The notes beneath the pieces were generated by a model. The model ran no database searches. It was not told the DNA's origin and saw nothing but the letters and a program-made list of their open reading frames with translations. Below, piece by piece: positions 10,822 through 19,418 of a stretch of DNA of 64,000 nt. Numbering within the stretch: the first letter of the stretch is position 1; the number at the start of each line of letters is the position of its first letter. The stretch comes from Rhizobium grahamii (GTDB taxonomy: Bacteria; Pseudomonadota; Alphaproteobacteria; Rhizobiales; Rhizobiaceae). A program made the position numbers and the translations under genes. The stretch lies in NCBI RefSeq assembly GCF_009498215.1, contig NZ_CP043499.1, forward strand, positions 1,748,001 to 1,812,000, read 5' to 3'.

Positions 10822-12563
10822 CCGGCGTGAAAGCAAAACGTGATCTTGCCGATCTGCGCAGCCAGCGCTGGTTTGCCTCCGACGACATGCGTGGTTTCGC
10901 GCATCGCCAGCGTACCCAGCAGATGGGCATGCGCCGCGACGAGTTCCTGGGACGACCGGTCATCGGCATCATCAACACCTGGAGCGAAATGAGTCCATGC
11001 CACGCCCACCTGCGCGATCGCGCCGAGGCGGTCAAGCGTGGCGTCTGGCAGGCTGGCGGCTACCCGGTCGAGATGCCGGCCCTTTCGGTTGGTGAAGTCA
11101 TGGTCAAGCCGACCACCATGCTCTATCGCAACTTCCTGGCGATGGAATGCGAGGAGCTGCTGCGGTCGCATCCGATCGACGGTGCCGTTCTGCTTGGAGG
11201 CTGCGATAAGTCCACGCCAGCGCTTCTGATGGGTGCTATCTCGATGGACATTCCAGTCATCTTCTGTCCTGCCGGTCCGATGTCGAACGGACAGTGGCGG
11301 GGAACGAAGACCGGCGCGGGCACCCACACCAAGAAGTATTGGGACGAGTTGCGTGCCGGAAATATCACCCAGTCGGACTGGGTCGATCTCGAAAGCCGTA
11401 TGACCCGCTCGGCGGGCACCTGCAACACCATTGGCACGGCCTCGACAATGACCTCGATCGTCGACGCCATGGGGTTGACGCTGCCTGGCGCCTCTTCGAT
11501 CCCGGCGGTTGACTCCGGGCATCCGCGTATGGCGTCAGCCTGCGGCGTACGGATCGTCGAGATGGTCTGGGAGGATCTGAAGCCTTCGAATATTCTCAAT
11601 CGTGCAAGCTTCCTCAATGGACTTGTCGCCTATATGGCGCTCGGCGGCTCGACCAACGCCGCCGTTCACCTGATTGCGATGGCCAAGCGTGCTGGTGTTT
11701 CTCTTACGCTCGACGACATGGCGGCGATGGCCGCAAAGGTTCCGGTTGCGGCCAACGTGTTCCCGTCGGGCGAGTTCCTGATGGAGGATTTCTATTTTGC
11801 AGGCGGATTGCTGGCACTCCTGAAGAAGTTCTCTCATCGGCTGGAGCTTGGCTGCCTGACCGTGAACGGACGGACGCTCGGTGACAACATCTCCGATGCC
11901 GAATGCTGGAATGACGACGTCATCCGTGGCGAAGACAATCCCGTTGTGCCGCTGTCGCGCGGCAAGACGCTCGAGGTGTTGCGAGGCAACCTCGCTCCGA
12001 ATGGCGCTGTGATGAAGTCGTCGGCGGCCAATCCGAAGTTCCTGAAGCATGTCGGTCCGGCGATTGTCTTCGACAATCCTGCCGTGATGAACAAGACCCT
12101 CGATGACCCCGATCTCGACATCACGGAAGACACCGTCATCGTCCTTCGTAATGCCGGACCCGTCGGGGCGCCGGGAATGCCGGAGTGGGGCAATCTGCCG
12201 ATCCCGAAGAAGCTCCTCAAGCAGGGTGTTCGCGACATGGTGCGGATTTGCGACGGGCGCATGAGCGGCACGCATTACGGCACCTGCATCCTGCACGTCT
12301 CGCCAGAGGCAGCGATCGGCGGCCCGCTTGCTCTCCTCAAGACCGGCGACCTCGTGGAACTCGACGTTGCTGCCGGCTCCATCAACATGAAGGTCGATGA
12401 GGCGGAACTCGAACGGCGCCGTCGCGAGTGGAAGCCTACGGCACCCGTTTACCAACGCTCGTTTGCCGCTCTCTACCAGCAGCATGTCAGCCAGGCAGAT
12501 CAGGGTTGCGATTTCGATTTCCTGAGCGGAACGGCCGTCGTGCCGGATCCGGTCATTTTCTAA
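10818..12563 (+). CDS. IlvD/Edd-family dehydratase (6-deoxy-6-sulfogluconate dehydratase)
   Basis: Fe-S sugar-acid dehydratase of 581 residues. In the sulfo-ED pathway it converts 6-deoxy-6-sulfogluconate to 2-keto-3,6-dideoxy-6-sulfogluconate (KDSG). The three cluster-ligand cysteines expected in the sugar-acid branch are present as Cys61, Cys129 (GGCDKSTPA) and Cys202 (SAGTCNTIGTASTM). This is the same spacing as in the Rhizobium L-arabinonate dehydratase. DGRMSGTHYG is near the C-terminus. The start ATG at 10818 overlaps the permease stop. On sequence alone an arabonate/xylonate dehydratase would be equally likely; the SQase and lactonase neighbours decide it. Confidence 0.9.
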   Translation: MTGVKAKRDLADLRSQRWFASDDMRGFAHRQRTQQMGMRRDEFLGRPVIGIINTWSEMSPCHAHLRDRAEAVKRGVWQAGGYPVEMPALSVGEVMVKPTTMLYRNFLAMECEELLRSHPIDGAVLLGGCDKSTPALLMGAISMDIPVIFCPAGPMSNGQWRGTKTGAGTHTKKYWDELRAGNITQSDWVDLESRMTRSAGTCNTIGTASTMTSIVDAMGLTLPGASSIPAVDSGHPRMASACGVRIVEMVWEDLKPSNILNRASFLNGLVAYMALGGSTNAAVHLIAMAKRAGVSLTLDDMAAMAAKVPVAANVFPSGEFLMEDFYFAGGLLALLKKFSHRLELGCLTVNGRTLGDNISDAECWNDDVIRGEDNPVVPLSRGKTLEVLRGNLAPNGAVMKSSAANPKFLKHVGPAIVFDNPAVMNKTLDDPDLDITEDTVIVLRNAGPVGAPGMPEWGNLPIPKKLLKQGVRDMVRICDGRMSGTHYGTCILHVSPEAAIGGPLALLKTGDLVELDVAAGSINMKVDEAELERRRREWKPTAPVYQRSFAALYQQHVSQADQGCDFDFLSGTAVVPDPVIF

Positions 12564-12573
12564 GGACACGAGC

Positions 12574-13374
12574 ATGAGCCTCACCAACAATTTCAAGAGC
12601 TGGATTGAAGCTGGCGAACGCACTCCTCTGGGTACCTGGCTGATGGCCGCAGCGCCATCGACGGCAGAGGCTCTTGGCTACATCGGATTCGATTTCCTCG
12701 TGGTCGACATGGAGCATGTGCCGATCGAGGTTTCCGACCTTGCCCAGATCCTGAGGGCCGTCGGCTGCACGCCGGCTGAACCCGTCGTTCGCCTTGCCTG
12801 GAATGATCAGGTTCTGGTCAAGCGCGTCCTCGACGCCGGCGCACGCACCGTCATGCTGCCTTTCGTCCAGACCGCTGATGAGGCGAAGGCAGCTGCGTCT
12901 TATACGCGCTACCCTCCGCTTGGCGTTCGCGGTGTCGCTGCCGTTCACCGCGGCTCGAAATTCGGCACGATCCCCGACTATCTGAAGCGGGCCAATGATC
13001 AGATCTGCACGATCGTGCAGCTTGAAACGCCCGAGGCGATCGAGCGACTGCCGGAGATCGCCGCTGTCGAGGGTATCGACGGCGTATTCGTCGGCCCGGG
13101 CGATCTGTCGGCGGCCATGGGGCACATCGGCAATATCGCCCATCCCGAGGTTCAGGCGCTGATCGAGAAGGCCGCGAAGGACGCACGTTCCGCCGGCAAG
13201 CCGATCGGCATCGTCGGTCCCAATCCCGAGATGGTTCAGAAGTTCATCGGATACGGCTACAGCTTTGCGGCCATTGCGTCTGATGTTGCGATGATGACCG
13301 GCCGCGCCAATGAATGGCTCGGCGTCTTGAACGGCGGCGCAGCCAAGCCGGCATTGCCGGCAGCTGCGTACTGA
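12574..13374 (+). CDS. HpcH/HpaI-family aldolase (KDSG aldolase)
   Basis: Class II metal-dependent pyruvate aldolase, 266 residues, a TIM barrel. In this pathway it splits KDSG to pyruvate and sulfolactaldehyde. Family motifs visible: DMEHVPIE, the RLAWND strand, RGVAAVHRG, the metal-ligand Glu in VQLETPEA, and the GPGDLSAAMGH loop carrying the metal-ligand Asp. Relatives include GarL, YfaU/RhmA and HpaI, so the substrate comes from context. It follows the dehydratase by 10 bases. Confidence 0.9.
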   Translation: MSLTNNFKSWIEAGERTPLGTWLMAAAPSTAEALGYIGFDFLVVDMEHVPIEVSDLAQILRAVGCTPAEPVVRLAWNDQVLVKRVLDAGARTVMLPFVQTADEAKAAASYTRYPPLGVRGVAAVHRGSKFGTIPDYLKRANDQICTIVQLETPEAIERLPEIAAVEGIDGVFVGPGDLSAAMGHIGNIAHPEVQALIEKAAKDARSAGKPIGIVGPNPEMVQKFIGYGYSFAAIASDVAMMTGRANEWLGVLNGGAAKPALPAAAY

Positions 13375-13384
13375 GGTGACGACG

Positions 13385-14269
13385 GTGAGCACCGGCTTCA
13401 CATCCGTTCTTGAGGCGAACACCCTCCTTGGCGAATGCCCGTTGTGGTCCGTCGCCGAACAGGTGCTTTATTTCGTCGATATCAAAGCCTGCCGGATCCA
13501 CCGCTTCGATCCGCTGTCACAGCAATTGACGGCCATGGAGCTGCCCGAGGAAGTCGGTTGCATCGGCCTCGCCAAGGGCGGCGGGTTCATTGCGGGTCTC
13601 CGCTCCGGCCTGTGGCTTCTTGACGAAAAAGGCGCGCTCCTGCGCAAGCTTGCCGACAATCCCGAGGACCAGTCGATCAGTCGTTTCAATGACGGCATGG
13701 TCGATCCGGCGGGGCGCTTCGTTGCCGGCACGGTCGACGAGACGCGGGAAAGGGGAATTGCCAGCCTTTACCGGTTCGATCGCGGCGGGCTTGCTCAGCT
13801 AGCTTGCGGCCTCCTGACCTCGAACGGCGTTGCGTTCTCGCCGGATGGAAAGCGCCTCTATCACTCCGACACGCTTCGCTACACGCTCTACACCTTCGAC
13901 TACGACCCGACGCGCGGTACGGCCAGAAATCGGCAGGTCTTCGCCAAGTTCGGGAGCGACACCGACAAAGGCAGACCGGATGGCGGCGCAGTCGATGTCG
14001 AGGGCTGCTATTGGACGGCACTCTTCGAAGGCGGACGCGTCCAGCGCTACGATCCTGACGGTAACATGCTGGCGGAGTATGCCGTCCCGGCTCTCTGCCC
14101 GACAATGGTGACGTTCGGTGGGGCGGATATGAAGACGCTCTATTGCACCAGCGCGCGCGTCGGTCGCTCCGACGCCGAGCTTGCCAAATTTCCGCTGTCG
14201 GGAGCGCTGTTTTCCATGCGCACCGACGTCGCCGGCCTTCCCAAAACCTTGTTCGATCCCGAAGTGTGA
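13385..14269 (+). CDS. SMP-30/gluconolactonase-family lactonase (sulfogluconolactonase)
   Basis: Six-bladed propeller lactonase, 294 residues, expected to hydrolyse 6-deoxy-6-sulfo-gluconolactone to the acid. Metal ligands fit the family: Glu17 in LGECPLW, Asn in SNGVAFSPDG and Asp in GRPDGGAVD. The start is GTG at 13385, five bases after GAGGTGA; a GTG at 13376 would leave no ribosome site. It is ten bases after the aldolase stop in the same operon. Confidence 0.9.
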   Translation: MSTGFTSVLEANTLLGECPLWSVAEQVLYFVDIKACRIHRFDPLSQQLTAMELPEEVGCIGLAKGGGFIAGLRSGLWLLDEKGALLRKLADNPEDQSISRFNDGMVDPAGRFVAGTVDETRERGIASLYRFDRGGLAQLACGLLTSNGVAFSPDGKRLYHSDTLRYTLYTFDYDPTRGTARNRQVFAKFGSDTDKGRPDGGAVDVEGCYWTALFEGGRVQRYDPDGNMLAEYAVPALCPTMVTFGGADMKTLYCTSARVGRSDAELAKFPLSGALFSMRTDVAGLPKTLFDPEV

Positions 14270-14278
14270 GATCCTCTC

Positions 14279-15043
14279 ATGTCGTCGCCTTACGATTCCG
14301 TCCGCTATACCTCACTTAATGGCCGCAATGTTCTGATCACCGGCGGTGCGTCGGGTATTGGCGAGGAAATGGTCAAAGCCTTTGCCGGGCAAGGCGCGAG
14401 GGTGTCGTTCATCGACATCGATGCCGAGGGCGGCGCGCGCACCGCGGCGACGACGGGGGCCGAGTTCCACGCTTGCGATATTACCGATATCGATCGGTTG
14501 CGGAGCATGATCGGCGCCGTCGAAGACAGGCATGGCGCCATCGATGTACTGATCAATAACGCCGGCAAGGACGATCGTCATGCAATAGGCGATGTCGAGC
14601 CCGACTACTGGCGCCGCGCGCTCGCGCTCAATCTCGATCATCAGTTCTTTGCGACCCAGGCAGCAAGCCGCCTGATGGCAGAACAGGCTCGTGGCTCGGT
14701 CATCATGCTGGGGTCGATTTCCTGGATGCGCGGTCGCCCGGGCATGGTCGGATATACGACGGCGAAGGCGGCCATCAACGGCATGACCAAGACGCTGGCA
14801 CGTGAGCTTGGACCATCAGGAATTCGCGTCAATTGCATTGTCCCGGGTGCGATCGTCACCGAGCGGCAACTGAAGCTCTGGACCTCGCCTGAACAGAACC
14901 AGCAGTTCATCGATCTGCAGGCCCTGAAATTCCGGCTCGACGCAACGCACGTCGCTCGCATGGCGCTCTTCCTTGGTTCCGACGAGAGTGCCGGCTGCAC
15001 GGGCGCGAACTTCGTCGTCGACGCTGGCCTCACACAAAACTGA
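14279..15043 (+). CDS. SDR-family dehydrogenase (sulfoquinovose 1-dehydrogenase)
   Basis: Classical short-chain dehydrogenase, 254 residues, proposed to oxidise SQ at C1 to the lactone with NAD(P)+. Cofactor motif GGASGIG at 22-28, NNAG at 93-96, catalytic Ser near 146-148, Tyr159 and Lys163 (YTTAK). Asp at the end of the second strand (FIDID) suggests NAD+ preference. First catabolic step after glycoside cleavage; sits between the lactonase and the SQase. Confidence 0.9.
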   Translation: MSSPYDSVRYTSLNGRNVLITGGASGIGEEMVKAFAGQGARVSFIDIDAEGGARTAATTGAEFHACDITDIDRLRSMIGAVEDRHGAIDVLINNAGKDDRHAIGDVEPDYWRRALALNLDHQFFATQAASRLMAEQARGSVIMLGSISWMRGRPGMVGYTTAKAAINGMTKTLARELGPSGIRVNCIVPGAIVTERQLKLWTSPEQNQQFIDLQALKFRLDATHVARMALFLGSDESAGCTGANFVVDAGLTQN

Positions 15044-15045
15044 GC

Positions 15046-17046
15046 ATGACGGACATGAAACTCGAGACAACACCTACCGGCTTCACCATTTCGCTGAACG
15101 GCCACGCCATCCTGCGTCACACCGCGTTGACGCCTGCATTCTATGTCGGTCACGGTGATGAGCGCATGGCCATGTATCGCGGCAACTTCGACATCGAGGA
15201 CTACGTGATCGAACGCAGCGCACTGCGTTACGCGGTCGTCGATGGTGACACGGTGACACTGTGTGAGCGCGAAGGACAGCCGACCCGTCTGGTCGTGAAG
15301 CTCACGGACACGGCACTGGAGTTCTCGGCTGAAGATCCGTCGATCAACCGGTTCTGGATGCGCGTCGTTGCGGACCATGACGAGCATGTGTGGGGCGGCG
15401 GCGAGCAGATGTCCTATTTCGACATGCGCGGGCGCCGCTTCCCGCTCTGGACGTCCGAACCCGGCGTTGGCCGCGACAAGACGAGCGAGATCACTTTCAA
15501 GTCGAACGTCGAGGGCAAGGCGGGCGGAGACTACTATAACACCAACTACCCGCAGCCGACCTATATCTCGTCCCACCGATACGCCCTGCATGTCGAGACG
15601 AGCGCCTATTCGGTGTTCGATTTCCGGCGGAAGACCTTTCATGAGATCGAAGCCTGGGCAGTGCCCGAGCGTATCGAGCTCTACGCAGCAGCGACCTTCG
15701 TCGAACTGGTGGAAATTCTCTCCGCACGCTTCGGCCGGCAGCCGCAGCTGCCTGAGTGGATCTACAACGGCGCAATCATCGGTCTTAAGGACGGCACGAA
15801 CTCGTTCACCCGACTTGAGAAGATGAAGGAAGCCGGGGTCAAGGTTTCCGGTCTCTGGTGCGAGGATTGGGTTGGACTTCGCCACACATCCTTCGGCGCC
15901 CGGCTGTTCTGGGATTGGCAGGCGAATGAAGAACGCTATCCGGGTCTGCGCGAACGCATTTCCCAGCTCCACGACGAGGGCGTTCGTTTCCTGGGTTACG
16001 TCAACCCTTATCTCTGCGTCGATGGACCGTTGTTCGAGGAAGCCGAGAAAGCAGGCTACTTCGCAAAGGATGAGTTCGGTCGCACCGCCCTCGTGGACTT
16101 TGGCGAGTTCGACTGCGGCGTCGTCGACTTCACCAATTCGGCGGCGGCCGATTGGTTTGCCGATTCCGTGATCGGCGGCAAGATGCTGGACTACGGCCTG
16201 TCGGGCTGGATGGCCGATTTCGGCGAATACCTGCCGATCGACGTCGAGCTGGCAAATGGCGTCGACGCGAAGCTGATGCACAATCAATGGCCGACACTGT
16301 GGGCCGAGGTGAATGCCAAGGCGGTCGCAAGTCGCGGCAAGACCGGCGAGGCGCTCTTCTTCATGCGTGCTGGTTACACTGGGGTGCAGAAGCACTGCCC
16401 GCTTCTGTGGGGCGGCGATCAGTCGGTCGACTTCTCCCGCCACGACGGCCTTGTGACCGTCATCTGCGCCGCCCTCTCCGCCGGCCTGCTGGGCAACGCC
16501 TATCACCACTCCGATATCGGCGGATATACCAGCCTGTTTGGCAATGTTCGCACCCCCGAGCTTCTGATGCGCTGGGCCGAGATGGCAGCCTTCACACCCG
16601 TCATGCGCAGCCATGAAGGCAATCGTCCGCGCGATAACGTGCAGATCGATCAGGACCCGGAAGTGCTTGCACACTTTGCCCGCATGACCGGCATCTACGT
16701 TCATATGGCTCCCTATCTGAAAGCGCTCTCGGCCGAAGCCGCGGCCAAGGGGCTGCCGGTGCAGCGACCGCTGTTCCTGCACTATGAACACGACCGCAAT
16801 ACCTACGGGATCCAGGACAGCTACCTGTACGGCTCCGATGTGCTAGTAGCTCCGATCTGGCAGGCTGCCCAAAGCGAGCGCGCCGTCTACTTGCCGGAAG
16901 GTTCCAGCTGGACGCACGTGTGGAGCGGCGAGCAATACAGTGGCGGCAACGAGGTGACGGTTGCCTCGCCGCTCGGCGAACCTCCGGTCTTCTATCGGTC
17001 GGATTCTCCTTTCGCGGGTCGATTTGCCGAGCTGCGGACGCTCTAG
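15046..17046 (+). CDS. GH31 sulfoquinovosidase
   Basis: Retaining alpha-glycosidase, 666 residues, that frees SQ from SQ-glycerol and related sulfoquinovosides. It follows E. coli YihQ closely along its length (for example RFPLWTSEPGVGR, GGDYY, HHSDIGGY and MRSHEGNRP). Predicted nucleophile Asp391 in WMADFGEYL, acid/base Asp458 in WGGDQS. The sulfonate-recognition set is Lys248, Glu273, Arg286, Trp289 and Tyr494, the KERWY form known from Agrobacterium SQase rather than the E. coli QQRWY form. No signal peptide, so cleavage is cytoplasmic after import. Its start is three bases past the SDR stop. Confidence 0.95.
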   Translation: MTDMKLETTPTGFTISLNGHAILRHTALTPAFYVGHGDERMAMYRGNFDIEDYVIERSALRYAVVDGDTVTLCEREGQPTRLVVKLTDTALEFSAEDPSINRFWMRVVADHDEHVWGGGEQMSYFDMRGRRFPLWTSEPGVGRDKTSEITFKSNVEGKAGGDYYNTNYPQPTYISSHRYALHVETSAYSVFDFRRKTFHEIEAWAVPERIELYAAATFVELVEILSARFGRQPQLPEWIYNGAIIGLKDGTNSFTRLEKMKEAGVKVSGLWCEDWVGLRHTSFGARLFWDWQANEERYPGLRERISQLHDEGVRFLGYVNPYLCVDGPLFEEAEKAGYFAKDEFGRTALVDFGEFDCGVVDFTNSAAADWFADSVIGGKMLDYGLSGWMADFGEYLPIDVELANGVDAKLMHNQWPTLWAEVNAKAVASRGKTGEALFFMRAGYTGVQKHCPLLWGGDQSVDFSRHDGLVTVICAALSAGLLGNAYHHSDIGGYTSLFGNVRTPELLMRWAEMAAFTPVMRSHEGNRPRDNVQIDQDPEVLAHFARMTGIYVHMAPYLKALSAEAAAKGLPVQRPLFLHYEHDRNTYGIQDSYLYGSDVLVAPIWQAAQSERAVYLPEGSSWTHVWSGEQYSGGNEVTVASPLGEPPVFYRSDSPFAGRFAELRTL

Positions 17047-17048
17047 CG

Positions 17049-17818
17049 ATGGATCCGCACGGCCTGGGCATTTTGCTGCTTCTTTCAGCGGTCGCTGCGT
17101 ACTTGCAGACGCTGACGGGATTTGCATTCGGCCTCATCATGATGGGCGGGGTCGGGCTTACCGGTGTCATAGCCGTGCCCGACGCAGCCGTCCTCGTCAG
17201 CTGCCTGACATTCGTCAACGCCGCCCAGGTGCTAGCCAAAGGCTGGCGCGATATTGCCGTGCGCGAGTTCGTGCCGATCATCATTGCAAGCATTCTGATG
17301 CTTTTCATCGGCTACTGGCTGCTCGGTCTCATGGCGGCTGCTTCGATCGGCTGGCTGAAGGTCGTGCTTGGGGTGGTGATCGTGATCTCAAGTATCCAGT
17401 TGGCGATGAAACCAACGCCACTTGCCAGACTGTCGTCGGCAGGATCGTTTGCATTTTTCGGTGCCGTGGCCGGATTGATGGGGGGCTCTTCTCCACCGCC
17501 GGACCGCCGCTCGTCTATCATCTCTATCGCCAGCCATTGCCGCAGCCGACGATCCGCGAAACGCTCGTCGCCGTGTTTGCGATGAACGCCGTCATCCGTC
17601 TTGCCGTGGTGGCATTGGCGGGGGACATGCCGCAGGTCGGCTTCTGGTGGGGGCTGCTCGCGATCCCGGTCGTCATCCTGGTTACATTCGCGGCGAAGCG
17701 CTGGCCGCCGCCAATTTCGAACCTGTCGCTGCGCCGCGTGGCCTTTGGCCTTCTTCTCCTGTCGGGCCTGTCGCTCGCCTTACCCGCTCTCTTCAAGATC
17801 ATCGGAGGTCTGTCATGA
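17049..17818 (+). pseudogene. TauE/SafE-family exporter (sulfolactate export), frameshifted as sequenced
   Basis: Membrane protein of the TauE/SafE family, about 256 residues when repaired, with about eight hydrophobic spans. In sulfo-ED clusters this family is proposed to export the sulfonated end product. Residues up to MGG read in frame 0. After a six-G run at 17480-17485 the family continuation LFSTAGPPLVYHLYRQP reads in frame 2 to a stop at 17818. One extra G would restore one frame. The run also has the exact phase of a -1 slippery heptamer (G GGG GGC), but four similar missing-base breaks in this window favour a sequence error. The ATG overlaps nothing; the stop overlaps the next gene by four bases. 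Confidence 0.8.
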
Positions 17819-19281
17819 CTGCATCCACAATCCCGCTCAAGGATCCATCTCTCCTGACCGACAAGGCATTCGTTGCCGGCGAATGGATTTCTTCGCCAAC
17901 TGGCAAGACGTTTGCCGTGACAGACCCTTTTGACGGCTCTTTGATCGCAAACGTACCGGATCTCGATCGCACTGTTGTGCAGAAGGCAATCGATGCCGCT
18001 GAAGCCGCGCAGAAGCTGTGGGCGCGGAAAACGGCAAAGGAGCGCGCTCAGGTCCTGAAGCGCTGGTACGATCTGATTGTCGCGAATGCCGACGACCTGG
18101 CTCTCATCCTCACGACGGAGCAGGGCAAGCCGCTTGCCGAAGCCAAGGGCGAGGTCGTCTCGAACGCCGCCTATCTCGAATGGTTTGCCGAGGAAGCAAA
18201 GCGCATCGATGGCGACATCATTCCGGGCGCCAATCCCGGCCAGCGCATCATGGTTCTGAAGCAGCCCGTCGGAGTCTGCGCAGCGATCACGCCATGGAAC
18301 TTTCCAAACGGCATGATCACTCGCAAGGCCGGTCCTGCACTTGCCGCCGGCTGTAGCATGATCCTGAAGCCGGCGTCGCAGACGCCGCTGTCGGCATTGG
18401 CGCTTGCGGTCCTCGCCGAGCGGGCAGGTGTCCCCAAGGGCGTCTTCTCGGTTGTCACGGGCGAAGCAAAGCCGATAGGCCTCGAATTCTGCCACAATCC
18501 GAAGGTTGCGAAAATCACGTTCACCGGATCCACCGGGGTTGGCCGCTGGCTGATGAAGGAAGCAGCTGACGGCATCAAGCGCCTGTCGCTGGAACTTGGC
18601 GGCAATGCTCCGTTCATCGTCTTCGATGATGCCGACATTGATGCGGCAGTCGCTGGCGCGATGATTTCCAAGTTCCGCAACGCCGGTCAGACCTGCGTCT
18701 GCGCCAACCGCATCTATGTGCAGGAGAGCGTCGTCGAGGCCTTCACGGAAAAGCTGCTCGCAAAGGTTTCCGGGCTCAGGCTTGGCCGTGGCACCGAGGA
18801 GGGTGTCAGCCAGGGACCTCTCATCGACGAGCGCGCCGTGGCCAAGATGGAAGAGCACGTTGCCGATGCGCTCGCCAATGGCGGTAGGCTGCTTACCGGC
18901 GGCAGCAAGAGCGACCTTGGCGGCAACTTCTATCAGCCGACCGTCATCGCAGGCGTCACGCAGGCTATGAAGGTTGCCAAGGAAGAGACGTTTGCTCCGC
19001 TCGCTCCGATCATCTCCTTCAAGACAGAGGAGGACGTCATCGCGATGGCAAACGACAGCGAGTTCGGACTTGCTTCCTATTTCTACGCCCGCGACATGGC
19101 GCGGGTCTGGCGGGTTTCGGAAGCGCTCGAGGCGGGAATGGTCGGAGTCAACACCGGCATGATCGCCAACGAAATGGCGCCGTTCGGCGGGATCAAGCAG
19201 TCGGGCATGGGCCGCGAAGGCTCGAAGTACGGCATCGAAGGCTTCCTCGAGCTGAAGTACGTCTGCGTCGCGGGCATCTAG
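17815..19281 (+). CDS. Aldehyde dehydrogenase (sulfolactaldehyde dehydrogenase)
   Basis: GabD-like NAD(P)-dependent aldehyde dehydrogenase, 488 residues, expected to oxidise sulfolactaldehyde to sulfolactate. Catalytic Cys294 (GQTCVCANR), general base Glu260 (ELGGNAP), Asn162 in PWNFPN and cofactor Lys185 (LKPA) are all present. The start at 17815 is coupled to the exporter stop (ATGA). Without the SQ neighbours it would be called succinate-semialdehyde dehydrogenase. Last gene of the operon; a hairpin lies 30 bases beyond it. Confidence 0.92.
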   Translation: MTASTIPLKDPSLLTDKAFVAGEWISSPTGKTFAVTDPFDGSLIANVPDLDRTVVQKAIDAAEAAQKLWARKTAKERAQVLKRWYDLIVANADDLALILTTEQGKPLAEAKGEVVSNAAYLEWFAEEAKRIDGDIIPGANPGQRIMVLKQPVGVCAAITPWNFPNGMITRKAGPALAAGCSMILKPASQTPLSALALAVLAERAGVPKGVFSVVTGEAKPIGLEFCHNPKVAKITFTGSTGVGRWLMKEAADGIKRLSLELGGNAPFIVFDDADIDAAVAGAMISKFRNAGQTCVCANRIYVQESVVEAFTEKLLAKVSGLRLGRGTEEGVSQGPLIDERAVAKMEEHVADALANGGRLLTGGSKSDLGGNFYQPTVIAGVTQAMKVAKEETFAPLAPIISFKTEEDVIAMANDSEFGLASYFYARDMARVWRVSEALEAGMVGVNTGMIANEMAPFGGIKQSGMGREGSKYGIEGFLELKYVCVAGI

Positions 19282-19311
19282 TTCGCCATCCACCTTGCGC
19301 AAATGACGAAC

Positions 19312-19335
19312 GGCAGCCGGCAAAGGTCGGCTGCC
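19312..19335 (+). terminator. Hairpin after the SQ operon
   Basis: Perfect 8-bp GC-rich stem (19312-19319 with 19328-19335), 8-base loop, followed by CCCTAG rather than a T-run. Weak or Rho-assisted terminator between the aldehyde dehydrogenase gene and glpK. Confidence 0.5.
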
Positions 19336-19418
19336 CCCTAGACGATGCCGCAAGGCCGCTGGCCGACTAGTTTTCAAGCATCGCATCGTCTTCTTGAACG
19401 CCCGAACGGAATTGGAAG

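Noticed and set aside
10818-12563. Calling the dehydratase dihydroxy-acid dehydratase IlvD or an arabonate dehydratase
   Set aside because: Cysteine spacing fits sugar-acid dehydratases, not branched-chain synthesis, and the adjacent sulfoquinovosidase makes sulfogluconate the better substrate.
14641-16791. 716-codon open frame on the minus strand
   Set aside because: Antisense to the SDR and sulfoquinovosidase genes, which have full family motifs.
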